The translations under genes were made by a program, and so were the position numbers. Shown in pieces: positions 39,698 to 47,520 of a stretch of DNA of 64,000 nt; position 1 is the first letter of the stretch; every line of letters begins with the position of its first letter. The DNA lies in the NCBI GenBank assembly GCA_963725505.1, contig CAVRYN010000013.1, forward strand, positions 70,301-134,300. Reading direction: 5' to 3'. The notes under the pieces are model-generated. The model saw only the letters and a program-made list of their open reading frames with translations. It did not search any database and was not told the DNA's origin. This DNA comes from Udaeobacter sp963725505 (GTDB lineage Bacteria; Verrucomicrobiota; Verrucomicrobiia; Chthoniobacterales; UBA10450).

Positions 39698-40530
39698 CCG
39701 ATCGTCTCGCACACGCACGTCCACAATTCCGGATCGAGTTCGGCCTTCGCGCGTTTCGCGACACGATCGGCCTCTCCATCTTCGCGGAGCACTGCGAAGA
39801 TGGTCGAGCCAGAACCGGACATCAGCGCCGCGCCGACTTCGGGTTGCTTAAGCAGCCACATCTTCAATTGCGCAAGAAAAATAAATTTTTCGAACACTGG
39901 GCGCTCCAGATCGTTGACAAAAGTCAGGCCGGCGAATTCCTGAGCTCCGTAAGCGACGTTTGGAATTTCTGCCGCGCCACGCCAGCGCGCATATGCCCAT
40001 GCAGTTGAGACGGCAAACGCCGGTTTCAGCAGCAATAGGGACAACGGTTTGCGCAATTTGATTGAGCTCACCAGCTCGCCGCGTCCCTTGCAGCGCGCGG
40101 CCGATTGAAAAATAAAAAATGGAACATCTGATCCGATTGGCTCCGCCATTTTCGCCAGCGCTTCGCACGGCAATTTCGTCTCGAACAGTTCGTTAAGTGC
40201 AAGCAAGGTCGAAGCCGCGTCGCTGCTTCCCCCACCCAGGCCCGCTCCGTGGGGAATCTTCTTTTTGAGCTCAATGGAGACCGCCGGCTCCAACTTTGTG
40301 GCGGCAAAGAAACTTTTAGCCGCGCGGACGATCAAATTGTCGTCACCTTCGGGCACTGACGGATCATCGCACTGAAATTCGATCTCCTTGCTGCTGTCGC
40401 TCTTGTCGATTTCGATCTCGTCGCACAGCGTAATCGGCGCGATCATCGTTTCGATTTCATGAAAGCCGTCGTCACGCAGCCCTAAAATTTTAAGCGAAAG
40501 ATTGATTTTCGCAGGTGCGAGGACTTGCAT
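39694..40530 (-). CDS. ispE: 4-diphosphocytidyl-2-C-methyl-D-erythritol kinase
   Basis: 278 residues from ATG 40530 (MQVLAPAKINLSLKILG); the longer reading upstream is repeat-derived. GHMP kinase: PAKINLSL at the start, the ATP loop IPHGAGLGGGSSDAASTLLA, PFFIFQSAARCKGRGE, and LMSGSGSTIFAVL near the end. It phosphorylates CDP-ME in the non-mevalonate isoprenoid pathway. The stop TAG is formed by the outer end (GTAG) of the 150-bp palindromic element, so the natural C-terminus may have been changed by that insertion. The polyprenyl synthase downstream in the window uses the products of the same pathway. Confidence 0.93.
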   Translation of the reverse strand: MQVLAPAKINLSLKILGLRDDGFHEIETMIAPITLCDEIEIDKSDSSKEIEFQCDDPSVPEGDDNLIVRAAKSFFAATKLEPAVSIELKKKIPHGAGLGGGSSDAASTLLALNELFETKLPCEALAKMAEPIGSDVPFFIFQSAARCKGRGELVSSIKLRKPLSLLLLKPAFAVSTAWAYARWRGAAEIPNVAYGAQEFAGLTFVNDLERPVFEKFIFLAQLKMWLLKQPEVGAALMSGSGSTIFAVLREDGEADRVAKRAKAELDPELWTCVCETIG

Positions 40531-40533
40531 ATC

Positions 40534-40616
40534 GTCATGTCGAGCGTAGTCGAGACATCCCGTGTTGCCAGTCAAAGGTAACGCCGCGGGATTCCTCGAC
40601 TTCGCTCGGAATGACA
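40534..40616. repeat. TCATGTCGAGC / GGAATGACA hairpin repeat
   Basis: TCATGTCGAGCGTAGTCGAG faces CTCGACTTCGCTCGGAATGA in inverted orientation between ispE and pyrF; the ATG of pyrF is in its right end. Confidence 0.7.
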
Positions 40617-41300
40617 AACGCCGCTGACAAAATCATCGTCGCGCTGGACGTCGCGACAAAAGAAAAAGCGCTCGAGCTCGTCGATCAATTGTGCGACCAG
40701 ATTTCTTTTTTCAAAATCGGTCTGCAACTTTACACGGCCGAAGGCCCGGAAATTGTGCGCGCGGTCTTGTCCACGGGCGCCAGAGTTTGGCTCGACATCA
40801 AGCTGCACGATATTCCCAACACGGTCGCAAGAACGGTCGAATCCGCGAACAGCCTTGGTGTCCATATGCTCACCATTCACTTGAGCGGTGGCAGCGAAAT
40901 GGTGCGCGCGGCGACTGCGGCCCGCGCAAACGATATGCTTCTCTTGGGGGTGACCGTTTTGACCAGCGCGACGCCAGAAACGCTGCGTGAAATCGGAATC
41001 ACCGACCGAGTTGACGACCAAGTCTTGCGCCTCGCCAGATTGGGTGTCGAAGCAGGAATCGACGGAGTCGTAGCCAGTCCTCATGAAATCAAAAAGCTGC
41101 GCGCGGAATTTGGCGACAAAATCAAAATCGCTGTTCAGGGAATCCGTCCGACGTGGGCGGAGCCGGGCGATCAAAAGCGATTCACGACGCCCCGCCAAGC
41201 GATCGAAGCCGGCGCAGATTATATCGGCATTGGCCGACCGATCACTGCGCATCCGCAGCCGAGCGAAGCCGTGGCGAAGATTCTACAGGAACTCAGCTAA
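40611..41300 (+). CDS. pyrF: Orotidine-5'-phosphate decarboxylase
   Basis: 229 residues from ATG 40611. It makes UMP from OMP. ADKIIVALDVATKEKALELV is the N-terminal strand. The catalytic Lys/Asp pairs lie in FFKIGLQLYTAEG and WLDIKLHDIPNTVARTVES (DxKxxDIP). VQGIRPTWAEPGDQKR and GADYIGIGRPIT bind phosphate. Length is normal for the TIM-barrel family. The start codon sits inside the end of an intergenic repeat (CTCGGAATGACA) and no Shine-Dalgarno is seen, so the repeat supplies the initiation region. Confidence 0.95.
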   Translation: MTNAADKIIVALDVATKEKALELVDQLCDQISFFKIGLQLYTAEGPEIVRAVLSTGARVWLDIKLHDIPNTVARTVESANSLGVHMLTIHLSGGSEMVRAATAARANDMLLLGVTVLTSATPETLREIGITDRVDDQVLRLARLGVEAGIDGVVASPHEIKKLRAEFGDKIKIAVQGIRPTWAEPGDQKRFTTPRQAIEAGADYIGIGRPITAHPQPSEAVAKILQELS

Positions 41301-41303
41301 ATG

Positions 41304-41458
41304 GCTGTCATTCCGAGCGAAGTCGAAAATGGAGCGGCGTGGGAAGCCGCGACATGGACGGGAAGGCCGAAGGCTGAGCGAGTGGGAAGCGAGCGAATCA
41401 AATCTCTCGATGCTTCTGAAGGAGCCAGAGATGTCTCGACTTCGCTCGACATGACAAC
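41304..41458. repeat. TGTCATTCCGAGC / GACATGACA hairpin repeat
   Basis: TGTCATTCCGAGCGAAGTCG faces CGACTTCGCTCGACATGACA. It separates pyrF from the lipoate-ligase-like gene and carries that gene's ATG. Any ORF read through it is artefact. Confidence 0.7.
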
Positions 41459-42158
41459 AAGGCTATTCGCTTCGCTCTACATTTATCATGACGCAGCCGC
41501 GGATTCGGCAGCGCTGAATATGTCCATTGATGAAGCGCTGCTCGAGCACGCAGCGGTTCCATCAGTTCGCTTTTATCAATGGCACTCCCCCGCTCTTTCA
41601 TTTGGATATTTTGGGAAATTTGCCGATGTCGCTGCTTATGCCTTTGAGCGCGATTTAGTCCGGCGCTGGACAGGCGGCGGAATCGTTTTTCACGGAGACG
41701 ATCTCACTTATTCGATTGTAATTCCGGCCAGCGATGCAGCCTTTGGTGAATCGTCGATTTCGATTTACGAAAAGATTCATCGCGCTTTGTGCAAAGCTTT
41801 GAACGGAATCGGTGAACGCGCGGTTGTAGCCGGGGGCGTTGACCCCGGCGGCATTGCGATTGCGGTGCGAGCCGCTGTCGACGCCAGCGCCTACAACTGT
41901 TTCGCGAATCCGGTGCGTGCAGACGTGCTGATTGATGGTCGCAAGATCGCTGGCGCGGCCCAACGCCGGACACGCTCCGGATTGCTGCAACAAGGTAGCA
42001 TTCAAGGCTTCGATCTTGGCAACAGTTTGGCGCAACGGTTTGCCGAGGCTTTGTCGGCGAATTGCAGTGAGCGCAAGATCAATGAAGAAGTTTTGAATCG
42101 GGCGCGAGAATTAGCTTGCTGCAAATACGGAACCGCTGCCTGGTTGCGTAAGCGCTGA
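41451..42158 (+). CDS. Lipoate-protein ligase / lipoyltransferase family protein
   Basis: 235 residues from ATG 41451; the earlier in-frame ATG at 41301 would translate a repeat. LNMSIDEALLEHA, FYQWHSPALSFGYFGKF and RRWTGGGIVFHGDDLTYSIV match the BPL/LplA/LipB fold (RRxTGGGxVxH loop binds lipoyl-AMP). The conserved Lys in VLIDGRKIAGAAQRRTRSGL is present. Cytosolic; attaches lipoate or octanoate to E2 or GcvH domains. LplA, LipM or LipL subtype cannot be told from sequence alone. There is no C-terminal accessory domain, which fits an octanoyl- or amidotransferase type. Confidence 0.85.
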   Translation: MTTRLFASLYIYHDAAADSAALNMSIDEALLEHAAVPSVRFYQWHSPALSFGYFGKFADVAAYAFERDLVRRWTGGGIVFHGDDLTYSIVIPASDAAFGESSISIYEKIHRALCKALNGIGERAVVAGGVDPGGIAIAVRAAVDASAYNCFANPVRADVLIDGRKIAGAAQRRTRSGLLQQGSIQGFDLGNSLAQRFAEALSANCSERKINEEVLNRARELACCKYGTAAWLRKR

Positions 42159-42234
42159 TTGCGTCGGCCGGGATGCCAGAGTCTGCACGCGGGACGCGAC
42201 CGCTCTCCAGAAAATTTGTGGATCGCGAAGTGCT

Positions 42235-42264
42235 TTGACAAGCTCCAACCCGCGCCGCTATTCT
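42235..42264 (+). promoter_or_regulatory. Strong sigma-70 promoter, possibly leaderless
   Basis: Perfect TTGACA, 18-bp spacer and TATTCT, then exactly 7 bases to GTG 42272. Transcription would be expected to begin at the GTG. Confidence 0.65.
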
Positions 42265-42271
42265 CGACGGC

Positions 42272-43315
42272 GTGGAACTCTCCGCGCGCTCACGACCGAA
42301 GCGGGCCGATATTACGACGGTCGTGCCTGCGGCCAGCTCGCTCGCTCAAGTCGCGCGACTGATTCAGCCGTATCTGGAAGAAGTCGAGGCGCGCATCGCA
42401 CAACAAGCAGCCGCTTTTGATCCGGCGTTGGAAGGCTACGTTGTCTATGCATTAGGCAGTCGCGGAAAACGCCTTCGCCCACTTCTGGCTCTTCTGGCCG
42501 GCGGCGCCACCGGTCAGATCAACTACAACCATGTCGATCTTGCCGTGATCGTAGAGCTCATACACATCGCCACGCTTGTGCATGACGACGTCATGGACGA
42601 AGCGGAACGGCGTCGTGCACAGCCAACCGTGAACGCGCGCTGGGGAAATTCGCTTAGCGTTTTACTGGGCGATTGCCTCTTCGCTCATGCACTGACGTTG
42701 TCCACAAATTTCGAAAACGCAGATATCGGTCGCGCCATTGCGCGCACGGCGGCGACGGTTTGCTCTGGCGAAATGATCCAGACCCAACGCCGGTTCGATC
42801 TCACTCTGACCGTCCAGGATTATTTGCGCATCGTTGAAATGAAAACGGGATCGCTTTTCTCAGCCGCAGCGGAGTTGGCTGCGATCATCAGCGAGGCGGA
42901 TCTCAACGTGATCGAAGCGTCCAAGAATTTCGGAATGCAAATCGGGACGGCGTACCAAATTTACGATGATTGCCTTGATCTTGCCGGCACTGAGAGCGCG
43001 ACCGGCAAAACACTGGGGACCGACCTCCGAAAAGGCAAATTTACTTTGCCGGTTTTGATTTTTCTGCGCTCCGCGTCGGAGTTCGAACGGGAACGCTGTT
43101 GCCGGCTTGTGCTCGAAGAGCAAGTCGAAGAAATGATCGAGCTTCTGAAGAATGGCGCGACTGACGGAGCACTAAATGAGTCAATCGCGGCCGGCAGCGA
43201 TTTAATTCGCGAGGCACAAGGCACACTGGACGGGATCGCGTCAAATCCCTACGCCGATGCGTTGTTCTCCCTCGGCGACACGTTGTGCGACATGTTCGAT
43301 CAACTTCGGGTCTGA
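42272..43315 (+). CDS. Trans-polyprenyl diphosphate synthase
   Basis: 347 residues from GTG 42272; the promoter position supports this start. First Asp-rich motif: LVHDDVMDEAERRRAQPTVN. Second: YQIYDDCLDLAGTESATGKT. YALGSRGKRLRPLLALLAGG binds the allylic or IPP substrate. VEMKTGSLFSAAAELA is also typical. It elongates isoprenoid diphosphates, probably to the C35-C50 side chain of the respiratory quinone; product length cannot be read safely. Its cytosolic role ties in with ispE upstream. Confidence 0.93.
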   Translation: MELSARSRPKRADITTVVPAASSLAQVARLIQPYLEEVEARIAQQAAAFDPALEGYVVYALGSRGKRLRPLLALLAGGATGQINYNHVDLAVIVELIHIATLVHDDVMDEAERRRAQPTVNARWGNSLSVLLGDCLFAHALTLSTNFENADIGRAIARTAATVCSGEMIQTQRRFDLTLTVQDYLRIVEMKTGSLFSAAAELAAIISEADLNVIEASKNFGMQIGTAYQIYDDCLDLAGTESATGKTLGTDLRKGKFTLPVLIFLRSASEFERERCCRLVLEEQVEEMIELLKNGATDGALNESIAAGSDLIREAQGTLDGIASNPYADALFSLGDTLCDMFDQLRV

Positions 43316-43390
43316 TGAATTGTGGGAGGGACCTTGGTGTCCCGACTTTTAGCAACCCGCCATCACCGCCCTGAGGCCGTTCCCACATTT

Positions 43391-44086
43391 ATGTCGCAGC
43401 TTAAAATCCGCGAGATGCCGGAAGACGAACGGCCGCGCGAAAAATTACTGGCTCGAGGCCCCGACGCGCTGACCAATGCGGAATTGATCGCAATCCTGCT
43501 CCGCACTGGCCGGCCTGGAATGAACGTAGTGGAGGTAGCGCGCGAGCTGCTCGACAGATACAAATCATTCGCGGAGTTGAGCCGCTGTTCGGTCCAAGAA
43601 CTGAGAAAAATCAAGGGAATTGGTTCGGCGAAAGCGTTGGAGCTCGTGGCGGCGTTTAATCTGGGAAAGCGTTTCGCGCAGGAGCCATTGTCTCAGCAAA
43701 AACTCGATTCGCCGGAATTGATCCATGAACTGCTGGGCGGCGAAATGCGAATGTTGCAGACCGAGTCGCTTCGCGTCGTCCTGCTGGACACTCGTTACCG
43801 GTTGAAGCGCGTCGAGTCAGTGTCACTCGGCAGCCTGAACGAGAGCATCGCGCACCCGCGCGAAATTTTTCGTCCAGCGCTTACCTACTCGGCTCACGCC
43901 GTGATCGTCGTCCACAATCACCCGTCCGGCGACGCGTCGCCCAGCCAGACTGATCACAGCCTTACGCGCCGTCTGGCTGAAGCGGCTGAGCTTTTGCAGA
44001 TCAAATTGCTCGATCACATCATCATCGGCGCGCCATCGGAGACGAGCCCCGGTTACTTCAGCTTCAAGGAGGCGGGTGTGCTCTAA
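43391..44086 (+). CDS. radC: RadC-family JAB-domain protein
   Basis: 231 residues from ATG 43391 (MSQLKIREMPEDERPREKLL). N-terminal helix-hairpin-helix: IKGIGSAKALELVAAF. The C-terminal metalloprotease-like MPN/JAB domain has the full motif VVHNHPSGDASPSQTD. The historic DNA-repair assignment is disputed in E. coli and the family's role is unknown. Complete. Confidence 0.93.
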   Translation: MSQLKIREMPEDERPREKLLARGPDALTNAELIAILLRTGRPGMNVVEVARELLDRYKSFAELSRCSVQELRKIKGIGSAKALELVAAFNLGKRFAQEPLSQQKLDSPELIHELLGGEMRMLQTESLRVVLLDTRYRLKRVESVSLGSLNESIAHPREIFRPALTYSAHAVIVVHNHPSGDASPSQTDHSLTRRLAEAAELLQIKLLDHIIIGAPSETSPGYFSFKEAGVL

Positions 44087-44190
44087 GAACGGAAAATCCG
44101 AAATCCGAATATCGAAATCCAAAACAAATGAGCAGCGTGAGAATTGACCAGACGGCAATTGCCGAACCCGAGCGAAACTTGGAAGCGTGG

Positions 44191-44333
44191 GTAGCGCACG
44201 CGTCTCGCGTGCTGGTTTCGGCGTCGCGCCGAAACAGTCTTTCTTTGAGCAGCGGTTGCTCTCCAAGGAATGTGCGGGGAAAAGTTCGCGACCGCGAGGA
44301 CGCGTTCGCCAACACGCGAGACGCGTGCGCTAC
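44191..44333. repeat. About 145-bp palindromic element, copy 2 (inverted to copy 1)
   Basis: Begins GTAGCGCACGCGTCTCGCGTG and ends CACGCGAGACGCGTGCGCTAC. It carries the TTTCGGCGTCGCGCCGAAAC palindrome on the left and GGACGCGTTCGCCAACACG on the right, the reverse of the element at 39548. It ends 12 bases before the lpxA start. Confidence 0.85.
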
Positions 44334-44345
44334 CCGGACGCACTC

Positions 44346-45174
44346 ATGACTTCTGCGAACATTCATCCCTCGGCAATTGTCGATCCAGCGGCGCAAATCG
44401 GCGTCGATGTGGAGATCGGAGCGTTCTCGATTATTGGGCCACAAGCATCGATTGGCGAAAGAACGATCGTGCAATCGCACGTCGTCATTGAAGGCGAGGT
44501 CGCAATTGGCACCGGCAATTTCATCGGACACGGCGTGATCATCGGCGCGCCGCCGCAGGACGTTTCGTTTTCGCCGGAACGAAAAACGAAAGTGGAGATC
44601 GGAAACGACAATATTATTCGCGAATACTGCACGATCCATCGCGGCAGCTCCGACGGCAGCGCAACGAAGATCGGCGACAAAAATTTTCTGATGGCCGGAG
44701 CGCACATCGGGCACAATTGCGTTATCGGAAACAACGTCGATCATCGCGAACAATTGTTTGTTGGCTGGGCACGTGCGCGTGGATGATGGCGCGTTTCTCG
44801 GCGGCGGATCGACATTTCATCAGCACATGCACGTCGGACGACTGGTGATGGTGCAGGGCAGCTCCGCTTTCGGAAAGGATCTCCCGCCATTTACGATTGC
44901 GGCCGAACGCAATTCCGTCTTCGGAATTAACGTCATAGGTTTAAAGCGCGCTGGATTCAGCGCAAAGGATCGCGACGAAATTAAGGATGCATTCAAACTC
45001 GTTTACCTGAGCGGGCTGAACATCTCGCAGGCGCTCGAAAAAGCGGCGACGATGAAGTTCGGCGCACCAGCGCGCGAATTCCTGGACTTTGTCGCGAACG
45101 CAAAGAAACGCGGCATTTGCCCAGCTCAAACGCGGCGCGAACGAAGAGATGTCGATCTAACGAGACGAAGATGA
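44346..45174 (+). CDS. lpxA: UDP-N-acetylglucosamine acyltransferase (one frameshift)
   Basis: ATG 44346 opens left-handed beta-helix hexapeptide repeats (IHPSAIVDPAAQIGVDVEIG, FIGHGVIIGAPPQDVSF). The catalytic His region is in FLMAGAHIGHNCVIGNNV. One extra base near 44737 breaks the frame; read one base over it continues IIANNCLLAGHVRVDDGAFL and then QGSSAFGKDLPPFTIAAERN and the helical C-terminal domain. Repaired it is about 275 residues, normal for LpxA. It starts lipid A synthesis, showing an LPS-bearing cell. An essential gene with a single indel suggests an assembly error. Its last codons run into an attC-like site. Confidence 0.88.
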
Positions 45175-45279
45175 GCTGCCACCACCGACAGCGAGTGCGG
45201 CTGCGGGAGGAACTGTTTTAATCATTTTAAAATGCAAGCGTGCGCCAGGTGGCGGGTAAGCTCCATCGACTGGTTAGAT
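45155..45279 (-). other. attC-like integron recombination site 1
   Basis: On the minus strand the site starts ATCTAAC (RYYYAAC) and ends GTTAGAT (GTTRRRY), 125 bp. Inner arms GGAGCTTACCCGCCACC and GGTGGCAGCTC pair, with the offset bases typical of attC stems. It closes the first cassette. Confidence 0.7.
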
Positions 45280-45359
45280 ACATCCCATCCTCGGGTAGGT
45301 GAAATGGAACTGCCAACGAACCCAAACGTAAAGGACCGCAAGAAGAAAGCAGTAGGAGC

Positions 45360-45836
45360 CTAGGTTTGCGAACCAAACAGAGCGATTGACAGCCTTTGAG
45401 TCAACGTCCGGCAAGAACTCCGATATGAGCGGCGCTCTAGGAACACTGACATGAAAAATGTAGGAATTAGTAGCAGCGCACCAGCAATATCAACCATCAC
45501 GGGCGAAGGAGCTGTCCAACCAATGTTTGCAACGGCGTAAAGGTATTCCAGCGGTGAACCTGTTAGCCAATGTTTCTTTTCGACGACGGAGACGAGCGGC
45601 CGCGTTATCGTAAACTGAGCAATCAGCATTAGTATCCAAGCCAACGGAACCCCGGCGAGAGTCGAGAAAAAGTTCGCCTTGGTTGCGGCGAGGAAAGACT
45701 GCCGATTAGAAAGGTGCAAGCGACGACGAACAATCAGCGCCTCAATCACAATCACAGGCAGTAGTGCGCAAAACATGAACGGCCATTGAACGCAGATCAT
45801 CGGCACGCCAGCATCCGCGAGGAACAGGTGATGCAT
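45360..45836 (-). CDS. Cassette-borne membrane protein, family unknown
   Basis: 158 residues. The ATG at 45836 overlaps the GTTAGAT end of attC-like site 2 (GTTAGATG), the usual placement of a cassette gene. Three to four membrane helices: FMFCALLPVIVIEALIV, FFSTLAGVPLAWILMLIAQF, a region around VANIGWTAPSPVMVDIAGAL and LLLIPTFFMSVFLERRSYRS. I recognise no named family; similar small cassette membrane proteins occur in soil bacteria. Transcription runs opposite to lpxA. Confidence 0.7.
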   Translation of the reverse strand: MHHLFLADAGVPMICVQWPFMFCALLPVIVIEALIVRRRLHLSNRQSFLAATKANFFSTLAGVPLAWILMLIAQFTITRPLVSVVEKKHWLTGSPLEYLYAVANIGWTAPSPVMVDIAGALLLIPTFFMSVFLERRSYRSSCRTLTQRLSIALFGSQT

Positions 45837-45958
45837 CTAACGAGAACAAGATGAGCGACGGCGGACGAGAGCGCGCGTTGCTCGGAGTGGAACTGTAAAA
45901 GTCATCTCAAACGTGGAGCGTACTGCGGTCCGCCGTTCGCTCCATCGCATGGTTAGAT
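45835..45958 (-). other. attC-like integron recombination site 2
   Basis: Minus strand: ATCTAAC, then GGAGCGAACGGCGGAC which pairs with GTCCGCCGTCGCTC, and GTTAGAT at the end; 124 bp. The outer ends match site 1 closely while the middles differ, as attC sites in one array do. Confidence 0.72.
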
Positions 45959-46461
45959 GCTTGTTCGGCCGATATGTGCGCTTGATGTCAGCGTGATGAA
46001 AGACAGCCAAAATGAAAGCAGGTGGTGTGAGAACGCCGACAAGCGCGCACCCACCAATTAGCAAGGAGAGAGCGGGATGTGAGGCGTAAGACGATCGCTG
46101 AACGACCATGAGAGAAAAGGAAATCGCGACAGCGGCAAGAGTAGAATAAACCGCGAAAAGAAGAGCCCGGCGTGCCCAGTCGCGACCCGTGCAAATCGGA
46201 ATTGGGGGTGAACCCGGAACCCATTTTTTTCGCAGGCTCACCCCAGCTTAGCGTGTCGTAGCCCTTGAACACGCCACGCTCGAACACGCGCACCAACCGT
46301 GAGTTTTCCTTTTGCGATGCATTTTCTCTCTTTATCTGCGCCTCTTTCTCGGCGTCGTACAGCGGATCTCCTGGCTTCGGCAACTGCCACGGTGTGGACG
46401 TGGCTGGTGGATCGTTCCGCTTCAACTCGATGGCAGCAGTACAGCCGCGGCACGCTGCCAT
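45837..46461 (-). CDS. Cassette-borne membrane protein (frameshifted at a homopolymer)
   Basis: From ATG 46461 the frame reads AACRGCTAAIELKRNDPPAT and RVFERGVFKGYDTLSWGEPA (soluble, charged). A run of seven A (46224-46230 on the minus strand) then separates it from the next frame: WVPGSPPIPICTGRDWARRA, then two membrane helices (LLFAVYSTLAAVAISFSLMV and SLLIGGCALVGVLTPPAFIL). The latter frame runs through attC-like site 2 and stops at its GTTAG. Read as one gene of about 208 codons with one lost or gained A. No family recognised. Confidence 0.5.
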
Positions 46462-46492
46462 GATCGTCGGATCAGCAACAACGGTCCTAAGA

Positions 46493-46642
46493 TCAATAGA
46501 ACCGGACCAGCAGCCTGGCGGCACCGTACCAATAAAAATTAGGCATGCGCTCAGCGATGGCGTCCATCGTGGTGACTGACCACCACAGAAGGAATATCCA
46601 GAGTACTCCTATGAAAATGAGGAACGCTGAGGCAACGCGCAT
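46493..46642 (-). CDS. Small single-span protein at the head of the cassette array (49 aa)
   Basis: The ATG at 46642 again overlaps GTTAGATG. MRVASAFLIFIGVLWIFLLW is followed by a polar stretch and stop. It could be a free-standing mini-protein or the start of the frameshifted gene that follows. It begins just after the pgeF terminator. Confidence 0.45.
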   Translation of the reverse strand: MRVASAFLIFIGVLWIFLLWWSVTTMDAIAERMPNFYWYGAARLLVRFY

Positions 46643-46651
46643 CTAACGAGA

Positions 46652-46697
46652 ATTAGACGAAATTTCGTAATTAGAGGCGAACAGTTTTTCGTCTAAT
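46652..46697 (-). terminator. Terminator hairpin after pgeF
   Basis: ATTAGACGAAA (46652-46662) pairs with TTTCGTCTAAT (46687-46697). It overlaps the pgeF stop and ends at the cassette boundary. Confidence 0.5.
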
Positions 46698-47370
46698 CCG
46701 CAATCGTCGGATTGAGTCCAATCAACGCGAGCATGCGACCGGTTTTTCCTTTTTCCGCGCGATAGGAGTAGTAGCGATCCAGATCGCAGGCGGTGCACAC
46801 GCGGGGATCGTGAATTTCTTTCACGCCGAGCACATGACATTGCCGGGCAATTTCAGCGGCGAAATCGACTTCGTAATGCGGCGGGCGAATACAGGGACTG
46901 AGCTGCACCATCATGTTCGCGGGATCGGAGCCGAAGCGATCAATCATTTGGTTGATTGCGTTTGTGACGACGCCAAGCTCGGTGCCTTTGCGCCCGGAAT
47001 GCACGAGACCGATGGCAGGCGTTTTACTATCAACAATGTAAACAGCGCAGCAGTCGGCAACGTAAACGCCCAGCGTGACGCCGTGTTGGTTCGTAATGAT
47101 GCCGTCGCAGCCGGGGAATTCGCGGCCTACAGGGCCGCGGCTACAACTGTCCACAACACCCACTTTGTTCCCGTGAATTTGTTTGGCGGTGAAAAGCGGC
47201 CAGGCGCCGACGCCGATCGCGTTGCGAATTTCGCGGTGCGCGGCATCGAGCCGCTTTAAAACTTCCGCTTTGTCGTGCGAAACGTCGATGCCGGGATTTC
47301 TATGCGTGAAAACGTGGCGACAGATTGCAATCGCGCTCAGCGCGGGAAATTGCTCGAAGGGGAGATGCAT
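46693..47370 (-). CDS. pgeF: PgeF/YfiH-family laccase-domain protein
   Basis: 225 residues from ATG 47370. Members are described as peptidoglycan editing factor in E. coli and as purine nucleoside-active enzymes related to LACC1. Metal/active-site pattern: AKQIHGNKVGVVD, VYVADCCAVYIVDSKTP, GLVHSGRKGTELGVVT (usual HAGWRG position, here with SGRKG) and LSPCIRPPHYEVD. An oddity: CSRGPVGREF within the first half is translated from the TGTAGCCGCGGCCCTGTAGG intergenic repeat, an in-frame insertion of about eight residues. Cytosolic. Confidence 0.85.
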   Translation of the reverse strand: MHLPFEQFPALSAIAICRHVFTHRNPGIDVSHDKAEVLKRLDAAHREIRNAIGVGAWPLFTAKQIHGNKVGVVDSCSRGPVGREFPGCDGIITNQHGVTLGVYVADCCAVYIVDSKTPAIGLVHSGRKGTELGVVTNAINQMIDRFGSDPANMMVQLSPCIRPPHYEVDFAAEIARQCHVLGVKEIHDPRVCTACDLDRYYSYRAEKGKTGRMLALIGLNPTIAD

Positions 47371-47520
47371 TCTTAAAAATCGGAGCTCAGGCCGCAAACC
47401 TCAAATGTATTCAAAAATTGTTCCTGCTCCCGCAAGGCTGTAGAGTCCGCTGCGGAGAAGTCCCGTCAGGCGTCGAGGAGAAATCCGTTGGGGACAACGG
47501 ACGCTACAGCACTTCCAGAA

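Noticed and set aside
41301..41450. 50-codon N-terminal extension of the lipoate-ligase-like protein
   Set aside because: It translates an intergenic hairpin repeat; family homology begins after ATG 41451.
45304..45363. 19-codon ORF beside attC-like site 1
   Set aside because: Too short and overlapping the end of a cassette gene; no support beyond an ATG and a stop.
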